From contig JBBQKG010000025.1 of NCBI GenBank assembly GCA_038326655.1, positions 1 through 48,732 of the forward strand: a DNA stretch of 48,732 bases, given 5' to 3'. Each line of letters begins with the position of its first letter. Position 1 is the first letter of the stretch. Of this stretch, positions 15,916 to 24,724 are shown piece after piece. Origin of the DNA: JBBQKG01 sp038326655 (GTDB lineage Bacteria > Actinomycetota > Thermoleophilia > Solirubrobacterales > JBBDJG01). A model generated the notes under the pieces. The model saw only the letters and a program-made list of their open reading frames with translations. It was not told where the DNA came from and made no database searches. The position numbers and the translations under genes were made by a program.

Positions 15916-16425
15916 GTGGTGCTTAGCGCTAATAAGCCGTTCGTCGAGACTGCCTCCCTCGGGGCCGGGGGCGGCAGTACACTCGGCTGCCGGGAAGCGA
16001 GGGCCACGGCAACGCGACGTTCGAGCAGAATCGCCTGGAAGGCCGCAGTTTTTGCGCTACTCGGCGCGTTGACGCTCTGGCTCGCCACCGCCTCCGCCGG
16101 GGCCCGCGGGCTTAGCCTTCCGCGCGCGGACCACGCGGCCCGGCAGACCGTGCTTCAGCACCCCTCCTACCGGCAGATCGGCACCGCCGGATCGCCGCTT
16201 GCGACGCGAGCGTGCTGGCGCGTATCCGCCCGAACCGCGCGGTGCTCGCTGTTCGTGGTGGTGCCCAGCCCGTGCGCGCTCGACCCACAGGCCGAGCTCT
16301 GTGCCCAGGCGCGCTGGCAGCGGAGGTGGCTCGTCGAGGTCAAACGCGAAGCGGGCGGCTCGGTGGCCGCCCGCGTCGTCGGAATCAGTTCAAGTCCGGC
16401 GCCTGCGGCGCCGGGCGCGCCTTGA
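15916..16425 (+). CDS. Small secreted or membrane-anchored hypothetical protein
   Basis: Up to 169 aa. A hydrophobic segment (AAVFALLGALTLWLATASA, about residues 43-61) looks like a signal peptide ending near ASAGA, which suggests the first 35 residues from GTG 15916 may not all be translated; no better start codon exists in frame. The mature part has four Cys (ACWRV, ARCSLF, SPCALD, ELCAQ) that could form two disulfides. Function unknown. Confidence 0.5.
   Translation: MVLSANKPFVETASLGAGGGSTLGCREARATATRRSSRIAWKAAVFALLGALTLWLATASAGARGLSLPRADHAARQTVLQHPSYRQIGTAGSPLATRACWRVSARTARCSLFVVVPSPCALDPQAELCAQARWQRRWLVEVKREAGGSVAARVVGISSSPAPAAPGAP
15921..15937. promoter_or_regulatory. Palindrome, possible PadR operator
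   Basis: GCTTA-N7-TAAGC forms an inverted repeat around a perfect TTAGCGCTAA palindrome (15923-15932). It lies between padR and the divergent secreted-protein gene. Binding by PadR is a guess from position. Confidence 0.35.
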
Positions 16426-16426
16426 A
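16389..16426. terminator. Hairpin at convergent gene ends
   Basis: CCGGCGCC-TGC-GGCGCCGG (16396-16414) is a perfect 8-bp stem nested in an outer TTCAAG/CTTGAA repeat. It overlaps the end of the secreted-protein gene and precedes the acyl-CoA dehydrogenase stop, so it may terminate both directions. Confidence 0.5.
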
Positions 16427-16434
16427 GCGCGGCG

Positions 16435-17616
<1,182 letters not shown>

Positions 17617-17770
17617 TGCTGAAGGTCTCCTTTGAAGGGGGACGGGGTCGCCGGCGAAGAGGCCCGATGGGCGCTGCCAGGACGATTGATTCGCGAGTCA
17701 AGTCTACTGGACCGATTGCTCTCCTGCCCACCGAAATACGCCTCCGGCGGGTTCTGCGACACTCGGTTCG

Positions 17771-18244
17771 ATGGACTTCGGCACGGTGATCTGGATCGTC
17801 GTCCTCGTGATCGCGCCGATTGCGGCGGTGCTCTTCGGAGGCGCCTTCGGCGTGCTGGATCAGCTCGGCCGAGGAGGCCTCGCGCTTGACGACGCGCCCC
17901 GGCCCGGCCCCCATGGCGCGGCGGGCCCTCGCCCTGGCGGAGCGCTGGATCGCGCGGAGCGGGAGGCCGAGATCCGCCAGCTCGTGAAGGCGCGCCACGA
18001 GCGCCAGACGGCCCGCGGCGAGCAGCCGTTCGACGTCGAATCGGAGGTCCAGCGCCTGCTCGCGCTGGGCCCGGAGGGCGACCCGGACGCCACGCAGGAC
18101 GAAAAGGGGCGGCTCGACGACGAGCTCAGGGTCGAGGTCCGGCAGCTCGCGATCGCGCGCAACGAACGCCGCATCGCCCGGGGCGAGCCCCCGCTCGACG
18201 TGGACGAGGAGGTCGAACGCCAGCTCGACGGCCTTCAGGGCTGA
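17771..18244 (+). CDS. Membrane-anchored protein with tandem duplicated motif
   Basis: 157 aa. One N-terminal membrane helix (VIWIVVLVIAPIAAVLFGGA, 6-25) is followed by a Gly/Pro-rich linker and two copies of a charged motif of about 33 residues: one begins EIRQLVKARHERQTARGEQP and the other EVRQLAIARNERRIARGEPP, both continuing FDV/LDV and EVxRxL. The repeats resemble SHOCT-like short domains. No family is certain and no enzyme motif is seen. The small acidic protein gene follows 34 bases later. Confidence 0.6.
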   Translation: MDFGTVIWIVVLVIAPIAAVLFGGAFGVLDQLGRGGLALDDAPRPGPHGAAGPRPGGALDRAEREAEIRQLVKARHERQTARGEQPFDVESEVQRLLALGPEGDPDATQDEKGRLDDELRVEVRQLAIARNERRIARGEPPLDVDEEVERQLDGLQG

Positions 18245-18278
18245 GCATTTCGGCGCGTGCATGCGATATACAGGGCGC

Positions 18279-18599
18279 ATGGCGAAGAACCACTCCCTCG
18301 ACGAGATCATCAACCGCCCCGGCGTCTACTTCAACCCGCAGACCGAGGTTCTGATCGTGGTCGACGACTCGGCCGAGCTGGACGGAGAGATCTTCAACAT
18401 GGAGGAGTTCGAGGGCGCCGACTGGGTCACGATCTCGGACGAGACGCCCCTCGACGAGCACCGCCGCGACGAGCTCCTTCAGGACTTCCAGACCCACTAC
18501 CACCCCGGCGACGCGCGCAGCGTCAGCATGACGGCGAACGAGCTGGAGGAAGAGGCCGACGACGACGAAGACGGCCAGGAGGTCGGAAGAGAAGACTAG
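18279..18599 (+). CDS. Small acidic hypothetical protein
   Basis: 106 aa, very acidic, ending in a Glu/Asp-rich tail (ELEEEADDDEDGQEVGRED). The N-terminal part (IINRPGVYFNPQTEVLIVVD) looks folded. The ATG at 18279 is preferred over the earlier one because conservation seems to begin at MAKNHSLDE. No function can be assigned; it is probably co-transcribed with the duplicated-motif membrane protein. Confidence 0.55.
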   Translation: MAKNHSLDEIINRPGVYFNPQTEVLIVVDDSAELDGEIFNMEEFEGADWVTISDETPLDEHRRDELLQDFQTHYHPGDARSVSMTANELEEEADDDEDGQEVGRED

Positions 18600-18635
18600 G
18601 GATGGAGGTAGTCCGGCCCTCGAGACCCTCGAGCC

Positions 18636-19799
18636 CTACCCCGCCTTCTGCGCGTAGCCGAAGGCGATCGCGATCACCAGGTAGACGCTCAGGAGCTGGA
18701 CGCCCTCGAACCAGTTGGACCTGCCTTCGATCGTGACGCGGTTCGCGATCAGCACCGCCAGCACCACGGCCGCGAGCTCGAAGCCGTTGAAGACGAGCGC
18801 CATCGGGTGGTCCCCGAAGAAGAACGACAGCAGCACGAGCAGCGGGGCGACGAACAGCGCGATCTGAGCGCTCGACCCGATCGCGATGTTGACTGAGAGG
18901 TCCATCTGGTCCTTGCGCGCGACGTACACCGCCACCCAGTGCTCGGCGACGTTCCCCACGATCGCGACCACGATCGCGCCGATGAAGAACTCGCTCAGCC
19001 CGATCGACTTGGCGGCGTCCGCAATCGAGCCGACCAGGATCTCGCTCATCACGCCCACCACCACGCCCGCGGCCGCGAGTGCGATCACGCTGCCGCGCAT
19101 GCTCCAGGTGGAGTGGCCCTCCTCGGGCTCGAACTTGGGATTGAAGACGTCGCGGTGCGTCCGCAGGGAGAACACCAGTCCCGCCACATAGGAGACCATT
19201 AGGACGATCGCGACGGCGAGGCTGAGGTGCTCGAGCGTCGGGCTGAACCTGAAGTTCTCCGCCCCGGGGCGCGGCAGGTTGCCCCCGTCGACAAGCTGGA
19301 ACACCGCCGGCATCACGAGCGCCGCCACCGCGAGCAGCAGCATCGCCGACTGTGCCCCGACCGCCTCACGCGCGAAGCGCTGCTCCCGTCTGCCGAGACC
19401 TCCGACGAACATCGCCCCGCCGAGCACGAGCAGGATGTTCCCGATGATCGAGCCGATGATCGAGGCCTTCACGACCTCCTGGAGGCCCTCGAGCAGCGCG
19501 AAGAAGGCGATCACGAGCTCCGGGAAGTTCCCGAAGGTCACGTTCAGCAAGCCACCGATGCCCGGGCCCGAACGTGTCGCCAGGTCCTCCGTCGCGCGTC
19601 CCATGAGGGCGGCGGGAGGGATCACGCCGAGCGCCGACGTCACGAAGATCGCGACGTGGTTGGCATGCGCGACCTCCAGCCCGATCGCGATCGGGATCAT
19701 CGGCGTGAGCAGGTACGGCCAACCCTCCCCGCCTAATACGAAGCGCAGCCAGGAGGGCCGGCCCGAGCGGGAGGCCGGGCTCGACACGCCGGGAAGCAT
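18636..19799 (-). CDS. Calcium/proton (cation) antiporter, CaxA family
   Basis: 387 aa with about 11 membrane segments. Two inverted cation-binding repeats are clear: GNFPELVIAFFAL in the first half and GNVAEHWVAVYVA in the second, each with the conserved acidic residue of the CaCA family. The acidic loop between halves (FEPEEGHSTW) is also typical. It exports calcium in exchange for protons at the cytoplasmic membrane. ATG start; the first 25 residues are polar and might be longer than the true N-terminus. It is divergent from the aldo/keto reductase. Confidence 0.88.
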   Translation of the reverse strand: MLPGVSSPASRSGRPSWLRFVLGGEGWPYLLTPMIPIAIGLEVAHANHVAIFVTSALGVIPPAALMGRATEDLATRSGPGIGGLLNVTFGNFPELVIAFFALLEGLQEVVKASIIGSIIGNILLVLGGAMFVGGLGRREQRFAREAVGAQSAMLLLAVAALVMPAVFQLVDGGNLPRPGAENFRFSPTLEHLSLAVAIVLMVSYVAGLVFSLRTHRDVFNPKFEPEEGHSTWSMRGSVIALAAAGVVVGVMSEILVGSIADAAKSIGLSEFFIGAIVVAIVGNVAEHWVAVYVARKDQMDLSVNIAIGSSAQIALFVAPLLVLLSFFFGDHPMALVFNGFELAAVVLAVLIANRVTIEGRSNWFEGVQLLSVYLVIAIAFGYAQKAG

Positions 19800-19840
19800 A
19801 TGCGCGGACCAGGAGGAACCGCTGGGTACACTGAGCCCCC

Positions 19841-20830
19841 GTGAGAACCCGCAGCTTCGGCGACACGAGCCTCACCTGCTCCGAGATCGGATTCGGCACC
19901 TGGGCGCTCGGCTCGACCTGGTGGGGCGAGATCACCCGCGGCGAGGGCGTGAACCTGATCGAGCGCGCGCTCGACCTCGGGATCACCTTCTTCGACACCG
20001 GCGACGTCTACGGCACCGGGGCCAACGAGGAGATCGTCGGCAAGGCGCTGGCCGGCGTCCCGCGCGAGAGCATCCAGATCTCGACCAAGTTCGGCTACGT
20101 GCTCGAGGACGGCAGGACCAAGCACTCGCAGGGCGAGCGCCCGCAGGACTGGGGCGCAGAGCACGCGCGCGCTGCGCTCGAGCGCAGCCTCAGCCGCCTC
20201 GGGACGGACTACGTCGACCTCTACCAGCTGCACAACCCCCGCATGGGCGCGATCGAGCGTGACGACCTGTTCGAGGCGCTGGAACGTTTGCGCGACGAGG
20301 GCAAGCTACGGCACTACGGGGTCGCGCTGGGCCCCGCGATCGGGTGGCGCGACGAGGGCCTCCGGGCGATCGAGAGCCGCGACATCACCGCGGTCCAGAC
20401 GGTCTACAACGTGCTCGAGCAGGAGCCGGGCCGGGACTTCCTCGGGGCTGCCGAAGACCGCGGAATCGGCGTGCTGGCGCGCGTGCCCACCTCGAGCGGG
20501 CTGCTCGAGGACAAGTACACGCTGGAGACGACCTTCCCGCCGCACGACCACCGCAGCCACCGGCCGCGCGAATGGCTGGTCGAGGGTCTCCAGAAGGTCG
20601 AGCGGCTGCGGTTCCTCTGCACCGAGCACGACCTCACGATGGCCCAGGCCGCACTGAAGTTCATCCTTGCCCAGCGGGCGATCGCGTGCGTCCTGCCGAC
20701 GGTCACGAATGCCGACGAGCTGGACGACTGGGCCGCCACGTCGGACAAGCCGGACCTGCGCACCGAGGACCTCGAGCGGATCGCCGAGCTCTACGGGCGC
20801 AACTTCGACGTCGAGCCCGTCAGCGCCTAG
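19841..20830 (+). CDS. Aldo/keto reductase
   Basis: 329 aa TIM-barrel NADPH-dependent reductase. The tetrad is visible: Asp and Tyr in FFDTGDVYG, Lys in STKFGYV and His in LYQLHNP. The remaining barrel blocks are intact. The substrate is unknown; general aldehyde or ketone reduction is likely. The start is GTG at 19841; AGGAGG lies about 25 bases upstream, which is too far to be decisive. The 3' end overlaps the convergent lipoprotein-like gene by 11 bases. Confidence 0.88.
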   Translation: MRTRSFGDTSLTCSEIGFGTWALGSTWWGEITRGEGVNLIERALDLGITFFDTGDVYGTGANEEIVGKALAGVPRESIQISTKFGYVLEDGRTKHSQGERPQDWGAEHARAALERSLSRLGTDYVDLYQLHNPRMGAIERDDLFEALERLRDEGKLRHYGVALGPAIGWRDEGLRAIESRDITAVQTVYNVLEQEPGRDFLGAAEDRGIGVLARVPTSSGLLEDKYTLETTFPPHDHRSHRPREWLVEGLQKVERLRFLCTEHDLTMAQAALKFILAQRAIACVLPTVTNADELDDWAATSDKPDLRTEDLERIAELYGRNFDVEPVSA

Positions 20831-21833
20831 CGCAGCGGCGCGGGAGGAGTGCCTGGCAGCGCTGGAGCGCCTGCAGGTCCTGGGCGCCCTGCACGCAGTT
20901 CATGTACCCCGTCGCGCTGCGGTGCCGCGTGGCAGGCTTCGAGCTGCTTGGGCGCTTCGGGGCGGCGTGCGTGCGGGCTGCGTGCTTGGGCGCCGGGCGC
21001 GGGGCGGCCCTGACGGGCGCCTCGATCGACTGCGCCTTGCCGATGTCGGTGATGCGCAGGTCGAACACGAACCGGCCGGCGGCGGTCGATGCGGAAGCCG
21101 GCCCCCCGGCGCGCACGGTGCCGGTCACCGTGACCCGGCGAAGCACGTGATCCGAGGCGCCGGTGTACACCTGCGCCTTCACGTTGCGGACGGAGTCGCG
21201 GAGGCTCTGCGCCTCGTCCCAGATGCCGGTCCGGCCCGCGGCGCTCGAGGGCGGCGCAGCCGGCTGGAGGTCGCGGAACATCTTCGCGACGTCGACGTCC
21301 GCGGAGACGTGCGTGGTCTTGACTCCGCCGACCTGTGCCGTGCCGGCGTCGACGGGTTTGGTGAGCCAGCCTCGCGGGCTCAGCGCGAAGGAGGTGGTCC
21401 CGCTTCCGGCGGGAAGCGGCTGCGAGCGGCCGCCCGTGGTGAGCGCCGCGCGCTGCCCGTTCGAGACGAGCCTGAAGGACTGCTTCTGCCCGACGGCCGT
21501 CGCGGTCGCGTCCAGCTCGAACTTCGCGGGGGCGCCGGGCGTGTCCCGCTGGAATGCGCCCGCGGCCTCGAGCGTGAAGGGATTGGCTGCCGGCGACGGG
21601 GCGCTGTCGAGCGCGAGCGCGGCGGTCGCCTCGAACCTGCCGCTCGAGGCACCGGCGCCGGCGAAGGTCTGGTCGAGCGCCCGGGCGGGGCTGGCGTTGG
21701 TCTTGCCGTGCTGGGCGGGACTCTTGCTCTCGCCGCCGCCGAGACCGCGGACGACGAGCAGCGTCGCCACGACGGCGACGATGCCGATCGCCGCGATGGG
21801 CGCGAGGCGCTGAAGGTCGGCCGGCAGGTTCAC
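20820..21833 (-). CDS. Membrane-anchored LppX/LprAFG-like protein with di-Cys tail (paralogue A)
   Basis: 337 aa. An N-terminal membrane helix (APIAAIGIVAVVATLLVV) replaces a lipobox. The exported part has the same pattern as the next gene, including VGGVKTTHVSADVDVAKMF and AQVYTGASDHVLRR, matching mycobacterial LppX/LprG-like lipid-binding domains. A Pro/Ala/Arg-rich linker leads to a C-terminal tail YMNCVQGAQDLQALQRCQAL, nearly the same as that of paralogue B. It probably binds a hydrophobic ligand outside the membrane; that is inference. GTG start. Confidence 0.6.
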   Translation of the reverse strand: MNLPADLQRLAPIAAIGIVAVVATLLVVRGLGGGESKSPAQHGKTNASPARALDQTFAGAGASSGRFEATAALALDSAPSPAANPFTLEAAGAFQRDTPGAPAKFELDATATAVGQKQSFRLVSNGQRAALTTGGRSQPLPAGSGTTSFALSPRGWLTKPVDAGTAQVGGVKTTHVSADVDVAKMFRDLQPAAPPSSAAGRTGIWDEAQSLRDSVRNVKAQVYTGASDHVLRRVTVTGTVRAGGPASASTAAGRFVFDLRITDIGKAQSIEAPVRAAPRPAPKHAARTHAAPKRPSSSKPATRHRSATGYMNCVQGAQDLQALQRCQALLPRRCARR

Positions 21834-21896
21834 TACGAACCCGGTCGGCAGGACGACAGAGACCTTTAGCGCCGGTAGATGTCGCCCCGGCCGGAG

Positions 21897-21917
21897 GCGG
21901 GCCGGATTCGAGCCCGC
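21897..21917. terminator. Short hairpin after lipoprotein B
   Basis: GCGGGC/GCCCGC six-base stem with a nine-base loop immediately after the stop of the lipoprotein gene on the minus strand. No T tract. It may reduce read-through into paralogue A. Confidence 0.35.
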
Positions 21918-21918
21918 G

Positions 21919-23079
21919 TCAGCGGCCGAGTGCCGCGCCGCAGGCCTGGACGTCGGCGGGCGTCTTGGCCTTCTGGACGCATTTCAGGTACTTCTGCGTG
22001 CGCTGCGAGCTGGAGCCGGAGCTGCCGCTGGAGCCGGAGCTGCCGCTGGAGCCGCTGCTGGAGCCGCCCGAGGACCCACTGCCGGTCGAGCCGCCCAGCG
22101 ACGACCCGGAGCCGCTGCCTCCAAGCCCTCCGAGCGTGCTCGAGTCGAACTGCCGCTGCAGCTCGCTCCACGGCCGCGGGTTGGCGGGCGCCTTGATCTC
22201 CTGCTTCTTGTTCACGTCCGCGACCTCGAGCCGGAGGTCGATGTCGCCACCCTCCAGGCCCTGGGCCTGCTGCTTGAGCGCCGCCGGCAGGACGAACCTG
22301 AGCTTCAGGTCGAGGCGCCGGAGCGTCTTGTCGTCCTTGCCCGTCCAGAGATCGACCTTTGCCTGCTTGATCGCATCCTTGATCAGCTTGCGGTTGTCGC
22401 CGCTGAGCGACTGCGGGAGCTGCTGGAGCTGCTGACGGCTGAGGTTCAGCTTGTCGGCTCGCTTCAGGAGGTCGTTGACGTCGTTGAGCAGCGCGTCCAC
22501 GTTCACCTCCGAGGAGACGTGGGTCGTCGTCGCGCCGGCCACCTGCTCGTCACCCTCGTTCTTCGGGTTCCTCAACCACGTGTCGGGGTTGATGCCCAGC
22601 GAGCGGAGGTCGAGCTGGCTCGTGCGCTTGTCCTTCCGCTGCTGCTGCTCGAAGCCCTGCCGGAACTGGCCGAAGACCTTGTCCGGGACCTGGTAGGGCT
22701 TGCCCTGGAAGCTCACGTAGCCCTTGTCGCCCGTCGAGATCGCGCCTGCGGAGAAGTCCTGACCGGACCCGGTCGCGCTCAGCACGAGGTCCATCGCGGG
22801 CAAAGAGTTGTCGCCGCGGGACTGGAAGGGGCCGCTCATCCGGATCACGATCGGCTCCTTCACCTGCGATGCCGCAAGGCCGGTGCCCTGCAGCTTTGCG
22901 GTCAGGCTCAGGTTGAGCTTGCCGCTGTCGACGCGCTTCTGGCCATTGAAGGTCTGCTTGACGACCTGGCGCGCGTTGGCGCTGTCACCGCCCCCGCCAC
23001 CGCAGGCGCTCACGCCGATCGCGATCGCGGCAGCGATCACGGCAAGCAGAGCGACTATCAGTCGGGGTCGAGCTGGCAA
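21919..23079 (-). CDS. LppX/LprAFG-like lipoprotein with Gly/Ser linker and di-Cys tail (paralogue B)
   Basis: 386 aa. Signal peptide with lipobox GVSAC (Cys26). The domain contains AGATTTHVSSEVNVDALL and KVDLWTGKDDKTLRRLDLKL, matching paralogue A and LppX/LprG-type lipid carriers. A linker of Gly/Ser repeats (GSSGSSGSS units, about residues 315-360) precedes the tail KYLKCVQKAKTPADVQACGA, whose two Cys align with those of paralogue A. Start TTG at 23079. It likely sits on the outer face of the membrane and may carry lipids or lipoglycans. Confidence 0.65.
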   Translation of the reverse strand: MPARPRLIVALLAVIAAAIAIGVSACGGGGGDSANARQVVKQTFNGQKRVDSGKLNLSLTAKLQGTGLAASQVKEPIVIRMSGPFQSRGDNSLPAMDLVLSATGSGQDFSAGAISTGDKGYVSFQGKPYQVPDKVFGQFRQGFEQQQRKDKRTSQLDLRSLGINPDTWLRNPKNEGDEQVAGATTTHVSSEVNVDALLNDVNDLLKRADKLNLSRQQLQQLPQSLSGDNRKLIKDAIKQAKVDLWTGKDDKTLRRLDLKLRFVLPAALKQQAQGLEGGDIDLRLEVADVNKKQEIKAPANPRPWSELQRQFDSSTLGGLGGSGSGSSLGGSTGSGSSGGSSSGSSGSSGSSGSSGSSSQRTQKYLKCVQKAKTPADVQACGAALGR

Positions 23080-23194
23080 GGGTCTCTGTCTTCCTCTCCC
23101 GTCCCGGCCGGGCGGCCCTTGACTGCGGGTCGAGGGGCGCGCAACTTGCGCCGATCGGCCGGGTTCCGTTCAACATACAGGACGAGATACCCGG

Positions 23195-24706
23195 ATGCGC
23201 CATGTCACACAAGCCCTGCTGGCCCTCGTCGCGACGCTCGCGTTCGGCGCCGCGTGCGCTCACGCGGCCCCGGTGCTCGAGGTCACGGCGCACGGCGTTC
23301 ACACCGAGAACGAGCCCGCGCTGGACGGCCCCTGGTCCCTGGCCGGCCCCAGGCCGGCCGGGGTCCCGGCCGCGCCGGTCGCGCGACTCACCGCGCGCGC
23401 GGCCCGGCGTGACCTCGTCAAGCGGACGGTCGATCGCGCCTTCGCCGTGCACGCGATCGACGAGCCGACGCGCAGCCGATATCTGAGCTTCTGGACCGCT
23501 GCCCGGCGCACGCTGCGCAGCCTGCGCGGCCAGCGGCGCGCCGAGCTCGGCTCCGTGGTCGGCACGCTCCAGCGGCTTGCGGCCGGGAACCGGCTTACGG
23601 CGCGGCTGGAGCCGATGTTCACGATCCTCGACCGGAACCGGGAGTGGTGGGCGAAAGCCGGCCCACCCGCCTCGGGGGCGCGCCTGCGCTTCGGGTCGAG
23701 CCGCGTGATCTTCCAGTACTTCCCCGGGGAGGGCCTGCAGTTCCACCCGCTCGCCAACTTCGGCCAGGCGAACGGATACTGGTACGGGCACCAGGACAGC
23801 GACCTGCGCTCCCTCGTCGAGGACCTCCTGAAGATGCGGGTCGACCGGGGCGGCTTCGAGACGTGGGAGTACTACTTCGCCTACGGAGGCGGCTCGCCAC
23901 CCTGGATCTCCGGCATGGCCCAGGGCACCGCGATGCAGGCGCTCGCGCGTGCCAGCAGGCGCCTGAGCGACCCAGCGCTGCTCGCCGTCGCGCGCGCCGC
24001 GCGGGGCGCTTTCGAGCGTCGCACGCCGGTCGGGGTGCGGGCTCCGCAGGGCGACCGCGACTGGTATGCGCTGTACAGCTTCGACCCTCGCCTGAACGTC
24101 CTCAACGGGATGTTGCAGGCGGTAAGCGGCCTCTTCACCTATCAGCAGCTCTCGAACGACACCGCCGCGAAGTCGCTCTTCGAGGCCGGCGACCGCACGG
24201 CGAGGGCCGTGATCACCGACTACGACACCGGTGCATGGTCGCTTTACGACCGGCCGGGCGGCCGGCCCGGGCACGAGGCGAACCTCAACTACCACACGCT
24301 CAACCGCGACTTCTCGCAAACGCTCTGCAAGGCCACGGGCGCGCCCGCCTACTGCACCGCCGCCGCTCGTTTCACGAGCTATCTGAAGAAGGACCCGACG
24401 CTCGAGCCTTACAAGGCCGTGCCCTCGCCTGCGCGAGTCGGGAAGGGCGTGCGCTTCAAGTTCCGGCTGTCCAAGATCGGGCGGGTCGTGATCGTCGTCA
24501 AGGACTCCGGCAGCGGCAAGACGTACCTCTCCACCAGCACGTCGCTGGCCCGGGGGGACCACTGGTTCCGGTGGGTCCCGCCGAAGCGAGACGGCGAGCA
24601 CACCTATGAGTTCGCGTTGTACGCCCGCGACCTCGCGGGCAACTCCTCGACCGCGAAAGGCGAGGTGCGCGTGCGCGGGAGCCGGCCCGGTAAATCCGGC
24701 ACTTAG
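23195..24706 (+). CDS. Secreted D-glucuronyl C5-epimerase-domain protein with C-terminal Ig-like domain
   Basis: 503 aa. Signal peptide 1-25 (cleavage near AHAAP). The central region has VIFQYFPGEGLQFHPLANFG, WEYYFAYGG, PPWISGMAQGTAMQALARA, and YHTLNRDFSQTLC, the pattern of the D-glucuronyl C5-epimerase C-terminal (alpha/alpha) family. Residues 410-495 are beta-rich and end YARDLAGNSSTAKGEV, like bacterial Ig/FlgD-type domains. In animals this family epimerises uronic acid units; in bacteria most members are uncharacterised, so activity on a cell-surface polysaccharide is inferred. Confidence 0.7.
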   Translation: MRHVTQALLALVATLAFGAACAHAAPVLEVTAHGVHTENEPALDGPWSLAGPRPAGVPAAPVARLTARAARRDLVKRTVDRAFAVHAIDEPTRSRYLSFWTAARRTLRSLRGQRRAELGSVVGTLQRLAAGNRLTARLEPMFTILDRNREWWAKAGPPASGARLRFGSSRVIFQYFPGEGLQFHPLANFGQANGYWYGHQDSDLRSLVEDLLKMRVDRGGFETWEYYFAYGGGSPPWISGMAQGTAMQALARASRRLSDPALLAVARAARGAFERRTPVGVRAPQGDRDWYALYSFDPRLNVLNGMLQAVSGLFTYQQLSNDTAAKSLFEAGDRTARAVITDYDTGAWSLYDRPGGRPGHEANLNYHTLNRDFSQTLCKATGAPAYCTAAARFTSYLKKDPTLEPYKAVPSPARVGKGVRFKFRLSKIGRVVIVVKDSGSGKTYLSTSTSLARGDHWFRWVPPKRDGEHTYEFALYARDLAGNSSTAKGEVRVRGSRPGKSGT

Positions 24707-24724
24707 GCGTAGAATCGCCCCGCG

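Noticed and set aside
21880..21960. Possible tRNA on the minus strand (GGCTCGAATCC resembles a T-loop)
   Set aside because: The stem does not pair as a T-arm, and the expected 5' half lies in coding sequence of the lipoprotein gene.
22010..22115. Repeat array resembling a CRISPR or VNTR
   Set aside because: It is the Gly/Ser linker coding repeat inside the lipoprotein gene; units are short and no spacers exist.
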